Positions 48,201-58,846 of a stretch of DNA of 64,000 nucleotides are shown here, piece by piece (the stretch's first letter is position 1; the number at the start of each line of letters is the position of its first letter). Source of the stretch: Bursaphelenchus xylophilus (lineage: Eukaryota > Nematoda > Chromadorea > Rhabditida > Aphelenchoididae); NCBI GenBank assembly GCA_904066235.2, contig CAJFCV020000006.1, positions 5,270,001 through 5,334,000 on the forward strand, in the 5' to 3' direction. Both the position numbers and the translations under genes were made by a program. The notes beneath the pieces are model-generated. The model searched no databases and was not told the origin of the DNA. It worked only from the letters and a program-made list of their open reading frames with translations.

Positions 48201-50932
48201 AAGATCAATCGGATGAAGACCGCTTTACTCCGCTGTTACTCAACTTTATGGGGATCTTAACCGTTTTCATTGTTTTGGCTGGTCTCGCCGTCTTTTTAAT
48301 GTTCCGATTCTGCGCGGTTCTCAGTAAAAGAGTGATGCCTTTTGCTTACAAACCAGTGCTTCAGTCTGATCTGATTGTAGACTTGTAAAAATAATTGCCA
48401 TGTTGTACATGTACGTAATGTTCGGCGCTTTTCTTTGTTCTAGTCTATTCCAATAAGCTCTCTTATGTAAAATACGACTTTGCCTATGCGTTTTTCTTTA
48501 CGGGTAGTAATAATAATTGTTCTTAACTTACTCTAGTTCGCTCCTTACATTTCTAGTCACTCTGTCGACAAATAAACATCATAAATAGACTTTGAATTGA
48601 CCAAAAAATACGGCCTCTTCTTCGCGGATATTCCAGGAAATTCCCCAAATGGCCACAATTTGAGGCTTATTGTTTGGAAAGAGACAAGTAAAGTGGATTA
48701 GGGAAATGTTGCACAAGGGGTCATTTTGTGCAAAAAAAGGGAGGGAAACGAAAAAAGAAGGCTGGTAAAGTTGGGAGATGACTTACCTGATCCAGATCCC
48801 GAACCATCTCCCGAGCTCGACCCAGAAGCCGAACCAGAACCGCTCTCCTCACCGGAGCCAGACCCTGAAGCCGATCCTGAGCCACTTTCTTCACCAGAGC
48901 CGGAAGCGGCGCCTGATCCAGATGCTGAGCCGGAACCAGAGCCACTTTCTTCGCCAGAGCCGGAAGCGGAGCCTGACCCGGATTCATCCCCAGACCCTGA
49001 CGCTGAGCCTGAAGCAGATCCCGAACCGGAGCCACTTTCTTCGCCGGAGCCATTTCCTGACGCAGAGCCGGAACCAGAGCCACTTTCTTCGCCAGAGCCG
49101 GAAGCGGAGCCTGACCCGGATTCATCCCCAGATCCTGACGCAGAGCCAGAACCAGAGCCACTCTCAGCTCCAGACCCTGATCCAGAGCCGGATCCCGCGC
49201 CAGACCCTGAACCAGATGCTGAGCCGGACCCACTTTGGTCGCCAGAGCCGGAACCAGATCCCGATCCGGAGGCTGAACCAGATTCTGCACTGCCTAAAAA
49301 GAAACGATCGTTTTGGTTACACGAAAATCCGATCTCAAACTGTAAATGAGTTCTATATACGACGAATAAAAAATGAGTATCGTCGGGCGGAAAATCCCTT
49401 ACCTTCGGTTGAAAAGAAGGCAGCAGTATACATCTCGGTTGTCGATTCAGTTGTTCCTGAAATACAGTTAATCACTAAATGCGATGGATTAGATACCTTT
49501 CGTTCCTGCTGACGTCGTGCTTTCTTCGGTCGTACTGGATTCGCCTGAGCCTGACCCAGAACCTGAGCCCGACCCTGAGCCAGAACCGGAGCCTGAACCC
49601 GATTCTGCACTGCCTGAAAATTAAAGAATGGTCTCATCAAAAGCTTGTTAGGAAACCGTATACGTATTATAGTAACCTAAACTTTTGGAAACCGAAGATT
49701 TTATGAAACATAGGATGTAATTAAAAAGTAACTTTGAGGTACCTTCGGTGGAGAAGAAGGCGGCCGTATACATTTCTGTCGTTGATTCTTTTGTCCCTGA
49801 AGATGACAACGTTGATGATCAGTGAGTGTAAAAAGACGTACCTGTGGTCCCTGCCGACGTTTTTGTTGTTGTGGTTGTTACCGTTGTGCTTTCCTCAGTT
49901 GAACTCGACCCCGAACCTGATCCCGAGCCGGAGCCAGAGCCCGATCCTGAACCGGAGCCGGATTCCGCGCTGCCTGAAGATGACAAATGATAGTTATTGG
50001 AAAGATGATGAAGACAATACGAAGAGATATGGATGAATTACCTTCAGTGGAGAAGAAAGCTGCCGTGTACATTTCAGTTGTTGATTCTGTTGTCCCTGGA
50101 ATTAATTTAATACGATTATAAGAATGGAACCGGTACTGTTATACCGTTGTTAACTGCTTTTGTGGTCGGTATTGATTTCAGTGTTATTGGGTTTAACGAC
50201 ACAGTGATTGGGTTAATCGGCGCAGTTATTGGGTTCAACGACACATTGATTGGGTTCAACGACACAGTTATTGGGTTTAACGACGCAGTTATTGGATTCA
50301 ACGACGCAGTTATTGTGTTCAACGACACATTAAATTGCACCAAAAACTCCGTTGTTGTAGTTGTGGTCGCTGCTGTAGTCGTTGTGGTGGTGCTTTCTTC
50401 TGTTGTGGTTGGCTCCGAGGTTTCTGCACTGCCTAAAATGGATTCCATTTGGAATGAGAGACAATAAAAGAGTGCTAGAGAATTCACAAGATCTGATGAC
50501 CCACCTTCAGTAGAAAAGAAAGCGGCCGTGTACATTGGCGTCGTTCCTTCCTCGGTGAAGGTTACTGTAACATACGCATTTCCCATCCTATACATGATCT
50601 ACTTACCCGTCATTTCTTCGTAATCTGGATCCGCTGACATTACAGCTGGAAATCAATAATATAAACTTTGTAGTTTGCAGTCTACTGAATAATAATCAAA
50701 TTTTTCCTAGTGAAAAAAATTGCCCAGAAATTGTTTTTTTCGATTTGAATAAAGAACGTCATCATGACAATTTGATTGACTGAAAAATTCATTTTGTAAC
50801 GCTAACGCTAACCTTAACTTATCAATTTTGATTTGAAAAAATTTAAAATCTGTAACCTCTAACCATTATGAAATACGACTCACCCGCAAAGGCCATTGCG
50901 GCCAAGACAGCTATCCGAATAAATGTCCCCAT
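42263..50932 (-). CDS. Secreted modular proteoglycan/mucin with C-terminal PAN-like domain
   Basis: The chain starts at 50932 with signal peptide MGTFIRIAVLAAMAFA and a short exon (AVMSADPDYEEMTG). Short MYTAAFFSTEG exons then alternate with longer Ser/Gly/Thr exons. Next come a 507-bp Ser-Gly exon (49293-48787), an Ala/Ser/Gly/Thr exon (44093-43940) and a 1.2 kb Thr/Ser/Glu exon (43814 to about 42571). The last exon (42516-42263) has six Cys in a PAN/apple-like order ending LWFKC. Glu-Glu-Ser-Gly and Ser-Gly-Ser-Gly runs are typical chondroitin attachment sites, as in nematode CPG proteins; Thr-rich parts suit O-glycosylation. All checked internal joints are phase 1. The 4.7 kb intron (44094-48786) contains an opposite-strand LRR gene. 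Two separate genes split at that intron remain possible. Confidence 0.75.
45624..48388 (+). CDS. LRR single-pass transmembrane protein
   Basis: Exons 45624-45926, 46047-46403, 46468-47619 and 48122-48388 give about 692 aa. The order is: signal peptide (ITMLFVLLGLVRA; the second ATG at 45642 is equally good); a Cys cluster CRYCLCD as N-terminal cap; about 16-18 leucine-rich repeats (for example LEILDLSNNRLTSLP, LAVLDLSSNNLNMI); a C-terminal cap starting NPLKCDCSL with later Cys in YYCFSD and RFCQ; one membrane helix (FMGILTVFIVLAGLAVFLMF); and a short tail of about 28 residues. There is no TIR or Ig domain. The tail ends IVDL, which could bind a class II PDZ domain (inference). It is probably a cell-surface adhesion or signalling receptor. 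It lies wholly within an intron of the opposite-strand proteoglycan gene. Confidence 0.85.
48571..48576 (+). terminator. Polyadenylation signal AATAAA of the LRR gene
   Basis: The canonical hexamer lies about 180 bp after the LRR stop codon and about 210 bp before the next minus-strand proteoglycan exon. Confidence 0.55.
48787..49293 (-). repeat. Ser-Gly coding minisatellite of the proteoglycan
   Basis: This 507-bp exon encodes 169 residues made almost entirely of Ser, Gly, Ala and Glu, in units such as GEESGSGSASGSG. A 138-bp period is visible: the blocks starting at 48939 and 49077 are nearly identical over about 70 bp. The pattern gives many potential glycosaminoglycan attachment sites. 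Confidence 0.85.
49404..50600 (-). repeat. Repeated MYTAAFFSTEG exon cassettes
   Basis: Four short exons, near 49404-49466, 49741-49798, 50043-50092 and 50506-50580, each end in the same MYTAAFFSTEG peptide; three of them begin with a TT-ESTTE or TK-ESTTE variant. They alternate with Ser/Gly/Thr exons that begin GSAES or GSAET. Each cassette starts and ends in phase 1 and can be added or skipped without a frameshift. Confidence 0.8.
50165..50340 (-). repeat. 21-bp minisatellite encoding SLNPITV heptapeptides
   Basis: Within one proteoglycan exon, about seven to eight units of seven residues ([VA]SLNPI[TN]) follow each other. On the plus strand the unit reads as a GTTATTGGGTTTAACGACAC-like repeat. 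NVS sequons in some units allow N-glycosylation. Flanking residues are a poly-Thr stretch. Confidence 0.8.
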
Positions 50933-51658
50933 TTTGAAAGTTTCAAGTTCCGATCGATAGCCAGAACTTCATCAAAAAACCGATTGTTGAAGGGGAAAGA
51001 GTGAGGGAGACAGGTAGATTCCCGATATTCCCCCTCATTCTGTGAAACCGGATCATTAACGGCGGATTAAGAGCTCTGATTGGATTAATCGTCGCGTTCA
51101 TATAGAGTTACATATCTGATATGTGTTCCGACCGGGGGTTCAAGTCGGCGCTTTCGACTCGTTTACGGTACCTACTGGACACGTGGGATTGCTCCAGGAT
51201 TAGGATTAAGTGGGAATATTACACATCGCAACAACTTTAGCAAGCTTGAAGATCAACTGATCTTACACTACGTAGACATACGATGACATTTAAAAGACGA
51301 ACTTCGTAATCTCAGAAATCCGTCTGATTTTTCTTGAACAATTTAAATAAGGTACCTGTATATTAATAAACTTTTTTTCCTCCGAGACATTTTTGGTACA
51401 GACTACAAAATATTGGATGAAATTTCACAAAAAATGATCCCATAAACTGAAAACATGTAATGTTTATTCGATGCAATGGCACAAAAATTACAGTATAATA
51501 CAAGACGTAATCAGATTTAATCACCAGGATCCTCACAACGTTTGTGATTCGATGAAAGACAATAAAAAAAGACTTTTCATACCGCGTTTTCTCAATTTTG
51601 CTGCATTAATTATGTGCAAAAAGACGATAGAAACATTGTGAATGCGTTGCTTAAAATT
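50933..51658. other. Interval upstream of the proteoglycan, no gene recognised
   Basis: It contains the proteoglycan promoter side and the 3' end of the minus-strand F-box gene. No further coding sequence is supported. Confidence 0.5.
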
Positions 51659-54538
51659 TTACAATCTAAGGGTGCTATCCAACGACTTCCCTAATTCTGT
51701 TTTTTCCGCGACAAAACGAATCGCTTCTTCGGAGGAATCTGAGTCTTCGATGACATTAAAGGGGGGCGACACGATCCCCAGGAATCTGTTCTTGTCGTAG
51801 CTATCAAAATCCTGCAAGAAAAAATCAAAATCATCAACTACAGTATAATTCTCAGTCAAGAAACGTTAAAAAATTATATTATCAATGGCCTCACCTGGAT
51901 GTAAAGTGTCTTTTGTTCGTTCCAGATGACTATTTGCTCCCCAACTCGGACTCTAAACTGTTTCCGGTAACTTTTCATAGACAAATCGTCCAAAAGACTT
52001 CGATGGTTTGACGCCAAATCCATATAAAAATCGGTTACAGCCGACCTCCCATCATGTTCCTGGTCTTTCTGCCAGTTAATTTTTAACGATTCTGATTTGC
52101 GAGAGTGGAAAAATTCGACAAATTGTCGTATCCCGGCATTCGTACAGACATGGCACGACAGAAGGCTCAGTCGTTGGAGATTCGGACAGCTCTGGAACAA
52201 TAAAAAGAGTCAAAGAAACCCTTCAGATTGCTGTGTTGTAATCTAAGCTTTATAAGTAAGCCCAGTCCCACTTACCATAGCCAATTTGAAGAGGATCGGA
52301 TCGGTAACGGCGTCACATTCGATGAATTTGACTTCCGTCAGATTTGGAAATGTAGATGGAGTCAAAAGATTGGTCAACAACCCTTCGTCCGTCAAGAAAC
52401 TCACATCCAAGACACTCAGAACCTTGGAGAATGAGTTGTAGAATCCTCCCATCGCATGAACCTCTTCCACCAGATATTCGTCTTGATCATTATTTTCTTT
52501 TTTCTCTTTATCCGAACTTGGCTGCATGATCCCCAAATGAAGGCTAATTCCACGTCGAGCGAACTCCGAGGACATTTCAAATATTCGATATAGCGGGAAT
52601 TCAGGCCGACGAGGGAGAATCGTCAACGAAACCACCGACAATTCATCGCTAAAACGTGTTTCATCGTATAAAATGTCGTCCTAAATATTTTTTTCTAAAA
52701 ATCAAGAAAAAAAGTGTCGAAATCTCTCACCCAGTCAACTCGAGCATGATGTTCAAGAAGTTCATGACCTCTCCATAGCACAATTCCATGCGCAGCAGCC
52801 TCAGACTCCTCAGGATGTTGTTCATTTTCACAAAGTGAGCCCTTATTCTTCCGTCCAGATGAAATGTGGCCAATTTGAAGGCCAAATATTGGAGATTCGG
52901 CATGTTCCAAGCTCCAATCGCCTCGAGAAGTTTGAGAAAATTGAGAGCCGAGTAATGATTATGCGACATTATGAGGCGATTCAGCTTTTTCAGAGGTTTT
53001 AGGCGTTCCAGGAACTCGCTGATCGTGGTTTCCGTCCTCGATTGCCAGTCCAAAGTGGTCAATCCAGCCGGGAATTCGGCCTTTTCGTCCAGATAGAAGC
53101 TGTCCAAGGTCAGACTGGAGAGGCCTCGGAATTTTGGGAAATGCCCTAAGGGCATTCCCGTGAAGAAATGATCCTTGGAGTGGGGTCTCATTCCAATGCA
53201 TTTTAGGTCGGGGAGATATTCATGGACTAGGCTGAGACCAATGTACTCTTGGTAGGGGTAGATGTCCAGCGATTTGAACTTCACGTTACAGTCGGAGAGC
53301 TTTTCTGAAAAGGGTAAAGTAATAAAAGTCATCACGTTACACGTCAAAAATGGGTTAAAAATCAAATTTTAGGCAAAATAAATGTGTGGTGAAGACGGAT
53401 TTGATAGATTCTCCTGAGAAAAATAAAATTCGACCTTAGTTTTGGTTATTAGATGACTAAATTTGCCTAAAATAATATGGAAAGGGCCAAAACAAATAGC
53501 GTTGCTTACCCAAAACTTGTTCCAGGAAATCCAGCCGGCTAAACCAAATTTTGACGGCGTAAGGAGCATCGCAATGCAAGAATATGCTCCGTAGATCGTC
53601 GATTTCGGATAGTTGGACAAATTCAACTCTGAAAAAGTGCCTTTTTTATTTATTTATTATTCAGTGCGACAAAAATTCTTTTAAAATTTGATTCAAAATG
53701 GAAAAATTCCAAATTCTGATCGTAAAAATAATACAAATCAAGTGATACGATCGTAAAAACGGTCGATTTTGGTGTAAGCACCAAATAGGGACCTTATTGT
53801 CATCGTTTTCGCATAAAAGTTTTAAAAAAGAATGAACTCACTTTCCACCACTCTGAATATTTTTCTCCATTTTTTCGTTCAAAATTTCGTATTCGAAGAT
53901 ATTCATCACCGACAAATCGTCGAGTGGAAATCTTCCATCAGTGAGCAGGGAATTCCAGCGTTTGCAGACCATGGAAGCGCGGATTCGATCGCGGAGTTCC
54001 AGGTTCTGGAAAATCGAATACATCACGTGCCAAGGGACATTGTTGAAGGGGTTCTGGCCATTGAGGGAGGTGTCGATGACTGTGGGCGATATGGAATGAC
54101 GGTCTGAAAGGGGAAATTATATTATTTAGAGCAAATTTAGACCATTTTTTTGGTGAAAATCAATTAAAAGTTTTGCAAAAATTTGATAAATTTTTTGTGC
54201 CTAGAATTTTCATGGGTGGCTATTATAGCGAGATTTATGAAAAATTATTATGGAATTTTGCGTTTTTTATCGAAAAATTCAGAAATCATAAATGTTTTCA
54301 TAAAAAATTTCAAAAAATTACCGTATTTCAAACTCGAATCCGAACTTCCCAAACTGCTTCCAGAATCGGTCCTCACCGATCTGGTCATGAATCCCGACCC
54401 ACTGGGGACGTTCGGGTCGATTTCTGGGGGCGGGGAGGTGGGCGGCCGGGGTCCCTTGGCCCCTTGCCGAGGTCCCCTTTGCGCGATCGCTGCCCGAAGC
54501 GACATCTCCTCGTCTTCGTATTGGAATATCTTTCTCAT
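51659..54538 (-). CDS. F-box protein with LRR-like C-terminal region
   Basis: Seven exons (about 54538-54322, 54103-53842, 53628-53510, 53304-52731, 52648-52276, 52191-51895, 51811-51659) join in frame to 664 aa. Residues 1-72 are a low-complexity Pro/Ser/Arg leader. An F-box follows at about residues 90-135 (VPWHVMYSIFQNLELRDRIR then VCKRWNSLL), the surface that binds Skp1 in SCF ubiquitin ligases. The rest has irregular leucine-rich segments (LSSLTLDSFYL, NLQRLSLLSC, LTEVKFIECDAVTD) likely to form a substrate-binding solenoid. The protein would thus mark an unknown target for ubiquitination. The last exon is acidic/Ser-rich (EDSDSSEEA). The acceptor of exon 5 was chosen by phase. Confidence 0.8.
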
Positions 54539-57138
54539 TTATGAAAATATTTCAAGTCCATTCGAGTCGAAATAATTTTGCACAATGCTGAGGCCAACCC
54601 TTCCAAAGCGTTAAAATAAAGTCGTATTTTGGCCAAAAATTATTCGAAAGATAACTTCAGAAGTGGTAGTAAACGTAGTCCCAAGTTTGAAAACAAAAAA
54701 AGACTTCAAGATCCCCCTTCGTTCGCCTCCAAAATCAGCTGGAATACCTGTTCTTGAACCCTGTAATCAAGACATTCTTAATTGGGAACAAAAGAAAAGT
54801 AAAATCGGGAACCGTTACTCTGCTAGAGAGCCTAAAAGCAAAAGAGATTATTTGTAAACGTTTTACTATGTTCGGGAGAGTAAATTGAGGCTTATGAAAA
54901 GGGAAACCCATAAAAAAACAGCATGGATAATATATTTTTAATCGAAAAACTCAAAAAAATTGAAAAAACAAGCAAGTTGGGACTTAAAAATGATTATTAC
55001 ATAGCAAAATATTGTTAAAAACAGTAAAAGTAAGATCAGAAGAGAAGTATAGAGAGCTGCCCCGGCGCTTTGTATGTTACCCACCCCCATTAGCCCGCTC
55101 CTAATCGCAAATTAAAAACGCGCCGAGTCGATTACAATATTCTGGATCCAGAATTTGTTTTCTCAGTCAAAAAACAAAATGGAAACATGGAAATGGGCGA
55201 TGGATTCCGAGTAAAATCGCCCGGTAATCCCCCTTTTTTCTTTGTTTAACCCTCAGGGCAAAAGACTTTTTTGAGAAAATAAGGTCGAAAATACGGCCCT
55301 GAGTCTGTGGTAGGGAAACATGACGCAGAAGTGAGGTCTTGAAAGATTTCTTGATTCAAAAAATCTAGGTTTGAGAGTCGGGTAGTATAATATAATTTTG
55401 GTCGATTTTCCTCAAGGGATCCTTCTGAATCATTGTCCCGTGTCTACTACAGATCCCTTAGCCCTTCTCCTTCGTTATCACCCACTGACCTCATTCGACG
55501 GCCATCTGCCTTTCCCAAAAACGTCGTTAAAAGTCGGGATTTCAGAGATTTTTCATCGCCAAACCGGTTTTTGGGCGACGAAAAACGTCGATGGCGCTCG
55601 ATTTATTGCGCAACATGTTTTTTTCGGATATTGAGTAAGAGTAAGATGGACTTGCAAGATTAACTTGCCCAACCATGACGTATTTTACAGGCAAATCTGG
55701 ATTTTTGCCCATAAAGTCATCACTATTGATGATTTTGTAAAAGTCCCAATTTTTCCGAAAGTAACCGAAAATCTTAACGTTTTTTTGAAATCAGAACCTC
55801 TGAAATTTAAGCGAGAAGCGCGCATAATTGTTTTAGACACTGGAAACGAGACGCGTAATTAGAAAAGAACGTACTCAATGAGGGGGAAACGAGTAAAAAA
55901 GTAGTAATTCTGCGAGAAAACGCTTCACAAAACATCGCTCAACTATAAGTTCATGCAAGAACAACATCAAAAAATAGTAAAATCTTTGTGAAATTGTTTT
56001 ACTTGAAGTGCAAGTTGACCAAAAATAACATGATATAAAGAAATACAACCCTAAACTGGCGTAGTGTTTTTTGAAGGGAGAACCACAAAAAACTCATATT
56101 TTTAGTATTCTTCTTCTTTAAAGATACGAGAGATCCCGTTTATCTCGCCATTTCTAAGCCATAATTCCACTTTTTTATCAAAAAATGCCTCGGGAAATTG
56201 GTTTTTAAAGCCGGGAGTTGGTCAAAAAAACAAAAGACAGAAGTAACAAAACTTCGATTAAAAAATAGTTTTAGTTGTAAACAGCCGTTTAATCAGCTGG
56301 AAAGAAGTTAATTTTCACGGGTTCTTAACCAAAAATCATATCCGGTGGCAAGTGTAATACAAGGAAGTCGAAATAGAGTCAACCCAGTCCTTGAACCTCG
56401 CCTTCTTACTCCTTAAAAGAGCCCCTCAGCCCTTGAAAACCGCGAGAAAAGAGCCTCTTAAAAGTAATAGTAAGGGTAAAACTAGGGAGTCAAGAGTAAT
56501 GTAATGTTATTCAAACACGTTCCTGAGGGGAAAGCAAGACCCGAGAGCGATAAATAACTGAACGGGACTTTCTGGATCGGATCCGGAAACTTTTTTTTCG
56601 GGCTGGAGAATAAAAAAACGATTTTTGTGGGCCCGGAAAAAAGGGAAAAGAGGCCATCGCGAAGTCTTGGGACCTCCGGGCCTATTCCCCTCTCTCGCCC
56701 TCGCTTTCTCCCTCCCATTCGACTCCGATATTAAAGTAACACGCAAAAGAGAGAGCGGCGAGGACTTCTATTTATATTATATTATACTAGACATAAACAT
56801 TACCGAATGTTGCAAAAACGCAGATGGCTTCCGATTGGGAAGGGTGGGGGCTTTCCGGTGGGGTCGTGGGTTTTCGGGTCGGGTCATGGAAGGGTGGGGT
56901 TTTATTGTTTTACATCCCTTTTCGTTGTAGTCATCGTCAAGACGTTGCGCAATCTTTCGTATTAAAAAATGCGTCATATCATAGCGAAAATAGTCCGAAA
57001 ATCGGACAATAAATGCTCCAGAGGGTCTCAAATATACATTGCTATAGCATTTTTTACCTTCTCCACTTCTATGGAGAAAAACGTAAAAATTAATAAAAAT
57101 TTGGCGTTTCTCCATAATTAAAGTATTTATTCTACAAT
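54539..57138. other. 2.6 kb intergenic region, no gene recognised
   Basis: It lies between the start of the F-box gene and the 3' end of the isocitrate dehydrogenase gene. It contains AT-rich DNA, one palindrome variant at 55249, and a G-rich stretch near 56830-56900. Frames are short and without domains. Confidence 0.45.
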
Positions 57139-58846
57139 CTATTCCCTCATTAATTCGGCCAATTTTGAGTCGACGGCAAGGAGGAAGTCCTCGGTGTGGA
57201 GATAGGTTCCTTGGCGAGCTCCTTTGATTCCATGGATACAAATGGCCAGATCTTTAGTCATCTTGCCGCCTTCAATGGTTTGGATGCAAGCTTTCTCCAG
57301 CGTCTCGGCGAACCTGGAATCAAAAATATGAGCTAGTTCAAAGAATCAGACTGCTCCACCTAAGGCAGATTTTCATTACCCCCCAAAAGTCTTACTTTTG
57401 GAGCTGATCATTCGCATCCAAGCTGGCTCGGTGAGTGAGACCTCTTGACCACGCAAAAATCGACGCCACCGGGTTGGTTGAGGTAGGATTTCCCTTCTGA
57501 TATTCTCTATAATGTCTGGTCACCGTTCCATGCGCAGCCTCGGATTCGATTGTTTTTCCATCCGGGCAAACCAAGACCGATGTCATTAGTCCCAAAGAGC
57601 CATATCCTTGGGCTACAATGTCGGATTGGACGTCTCCATCATAATTTTTGCAGGCCCAGACAAAACCGCCTGAGGATTTTAAGGTTTGGGCTACCTGATC
57701 GTCGATCAGACGGTGCTCATACCAGATCTTCTCGGCTTCAAATCGTTCCTTGTATTGGCTGAAACATAGGTATTAGTAATTTCCATCAAAATCATCAATT
57801 TTTACCACCAAATTATTTATAATAGGCATCAAAACAAACCTCTCATAAATTTCCTGGAAGATATCCTTGAATCGTCCATCATACTTCTTAAGGATCGTAT
57901 TCTTAGTGCTCAAATATAGAGGCCATTTCTTCATTAAGGCGTATTCGAAACAGCACAGGGCAAATCCTTGGATACTCTAAAGTAATACAATTTTGTAACA
58001 ATTTGATCGAGAAAGGCTATTCTCTCACCTCATCTGTGTTGTACATACCCATAAGGACGCCACCGCTGTCTTTGTATTCAAATACATCCGTTTCTTCAAT
58101 AGATCCATCAGGTTTTGTAACTTTAATGGTAAATTTGGAACCTTTTGGAACTACAAGATCTGTTGCTTTGTACTATAAGATTAAAATGAAAACTGTTACT
58201 GTTAAGCTCAAGTAACACAACTATTGCAAATGTTTTACCTGATCTCCGAAAGCGTGTCTGCCAATAACAATGGGCTGAGTCCATCCAGGCACCAGCTGAG
58301 GAATATTATTGCAAAGAATCGGTTCCCTGAAGACAGTTCCCCCCAAAATATTTCTAATGGTTCCGTTCGGACTCTTCCACATTTGTTTCAGCTTGAATTC
58401 CTTGACCCTAGCTTCATCTGGAGTGATCGTGGCACACTTGATTCCAACATTGTACTTCTTTATGGCATGAGCTGCTTCCACGGTGACTTCATCGTTGGTG
58501 GCATCTCGATTTGGAAGGCCGAGATCGTAATACTTGATGTCGATGTCAAGATAAGGCAGGATTAGCTGAAAGGAATTCACTTTAGGGAATAAAATCGAAC
58601 TTGATCTCTATTAAAAAATTAGTTAAAAAATTGCGTTGGCCAAAGATGACAAGACCTTTTAGATTAAAATTATCACAGAAAGGTCTCTAGCTTTACCTTA
58701 TCCTTGATCTCCTGCCAGATGATTCTGGTCATTTCATCGCCATCCAGATCGACCACCGGGTTCTTGACCTTGATCTTCGCCTGTTGAGTCGAGCTTGTGG
58801 CCAAGGAGCGGGCCACGCCAAGGAATCCGACCGATCGCCGGAGCAT
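57139..58846 (-). CDS. idh-2: Isocitrate dehydrogenase [NADP], mitochondrial
   Basis: The enzyme oxidises isocitrate to 2-oxoglutarate with NADP. Six exons (58846-58697, 58565-58239, 58172-58029, 57976-57840, 57758-57396, 57313-57139) give 431 aa, the normal size. The first 25 residues ([19 protein letters not shown]) form a typical mitochondrial presequence before the conserved [19 protein letters not shown]. Visible signature parts include [47 protein letters not shown] (metal-binding Asp) and [14 protein letters not shown] with [12 protein letters not shown] (NADP site). All key residues appear intact. The symbol is given by analogy with the nematode mitochondrial form; a cytosolic alternative is disfavoured by the presequence. 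Confidence 0.93.

Noticed and set aside
48721..49512. Pro/Asp/Glu-rich plus-strand frame over the Ser-Gly exon
   Set aside because: It is the complement of the Ser-Gly repeat; minus-strand splice sites and phase match the proteoglycan.
50147..50467. Plus-strand frame of Val/Ile/Gly/Phe repeats
   Set aside because: It is antisense to the SLNPITV minisatellite exon, which has proper minus-strand splice sites.
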